The notes under the pieces are model-generated. The model saw only the letters and a list, made by a program, of their open reading frames with translations, was not told the DNA's origin and searched no databases. Made by a program: the position numbers and the translations under genes. This document shows, piece by piece, positions 8,081-8,428 of a DNA stretch of 8,428 nucleotides; the stretch's first letter is position 1; every line of letters begins with the position of its first letter. This stretch comes from CAZJZH01 sp964550465 (lineage in GTDB: Bacteria > Patescibacteriota > Patescibacteriia > JACRDY01): contig CAZJZH010000044.1 in NCBI GenBank assembly GCA_964550465.1, positions 1 through 8,428 on the forward strand, read 5' to 3'.

Positions 8081-8428
8081 TTAATTTGGAGATAAATATC
8101 CTTGTCCACCAGTCCATTGTTCAGGGTTTAATGACCATTCTTTATTAAACCTACCGACTAATTGATCACTCTTCACATTATGTTCAACAACGACTTTAGT
8201 TGTTTTAGGAGTCTCTTGTTGTTTTTGAAGATCTTTCTTCCTCTCCTCATCTTCTTTCATTTTTTGTGTGAGACCTAACTTATCTTGAATTGATGTGATT
8301 AAAGTCGAATCTTTCTCACCAAACTTTTTAACAAGATCATCAACCTTCATACCGAGTAAGTCGGACATTTCAACTCCAGCATCTTTAAATGACATCCCCG
8401 CAAGGTTTTTCATCGCTTCATCTCCAAT
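8081..8428 (-). CDS. C-terminal part of a probable tail tape-measure-like protein (partial, enters from right edge)
   Basis: The minus-strand frame is open from the right edge (IGDEAMKNLAGM...) to a TAA at 8083-8081, giving 115 visible residues. The segment starts with amphipathic helical sequence (VEMSDLLGMKVDDLVKKFGE). It then has a strongly charged, coiled-coil-like run (QKMKEDEERKKDLQKQQ), a short strand TKVVVEHNVKSDQL, and ends in GGQGYLSPN. A low-complexity charged linker followed by a V-x-V-x-H strand at the extreme C-terminus is reminiscent of tape-measure proteins of large phages. The position just upstream of baseplate genes also fits. The assignment is tentative because only the tail of the protein is visible. 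Alternatively, the gene could start at the ATG at 8413 (110 residues). A GGAG lies 8 bases upstream, but those bases also read as in-frame codons and no other gene here uses such a site, so I favour a longer gene truncated by the window. Confidence 0.7.
   Translation of the reverse strand: MGDEAMKNLAGMSFKDAGVEMSDLLGMKVDDLVKKFGEKDSTLITSIQDKLGLTQKMKEDEERKKDLQKQQETPKTTKVVVEHNVKSDQLVGRFNKEWSLNPEQWTGGQGYLSPN

Overview
The window is a solid block of late structural genes from a tailed phage, all on the minus strand. It most likely comes from a large contractile-tailed virus (Caudoviricetes, myovirus-type) assembled from a metagenome. The DNA is A+T-rich, roughly one third G+C by eye. Genes abut or overlap, and there is one 10-N scaffold gap at 3640-3649. 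None of the three internal start codons has a convincing Shine-Dalgarno sequence, and the upstream stretches are A/T-rich. This fits a virus of Bacteroidota, or of another host that rarely uses Shine-Dalgarno, but that is an inference and not a proof.

In transcription order, from right to left, the layout is as follows. (1) 8428-8081 is the C-terminal end of a gene that enters from the right edge. It is lysine/glutamate-rich and resembles the end of a tail tape-measure protein. (2) A 46-base intergenic gap holds an A/T-rich, promoter-like stretch. (3) 8034-3396 is a giant virion protein of about 1545 residues. A baseplate-type domain appears to be split by an insert of more than 400 residues, and that insert contains an OmpA-like segment. 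The scaffold gap lies near its C-terminus and breaks the reading frame artificially. (4) 3399-3073 encodes a 108-residue LysM-like protein of the T4 gp53 baseplate-wedge type, overlapping the previous gene by ATGA. (5) 3086-1 is a second giant virion protein. At least 1028 codons are visible without a stop, it runs off the left edge, and its N-terminal region looks like the large baseplate/wedge proteins of big aquatic phages.

Together this reads as a tape measure - hub/adaptor - gp53-like - wedge order, a baseplate assembly module that is probably co-transcribed and partly translationally coupled. Essentially every base is coding, and there is no non-coding stretch over 300 bases. I see no tRNA, CRISPR, mobile element or defence gene. 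The point most worth following up is the OmpA-like segment inside the giant baseplate protein. It lacks the aspartate that normally contacts peptidoglycan.
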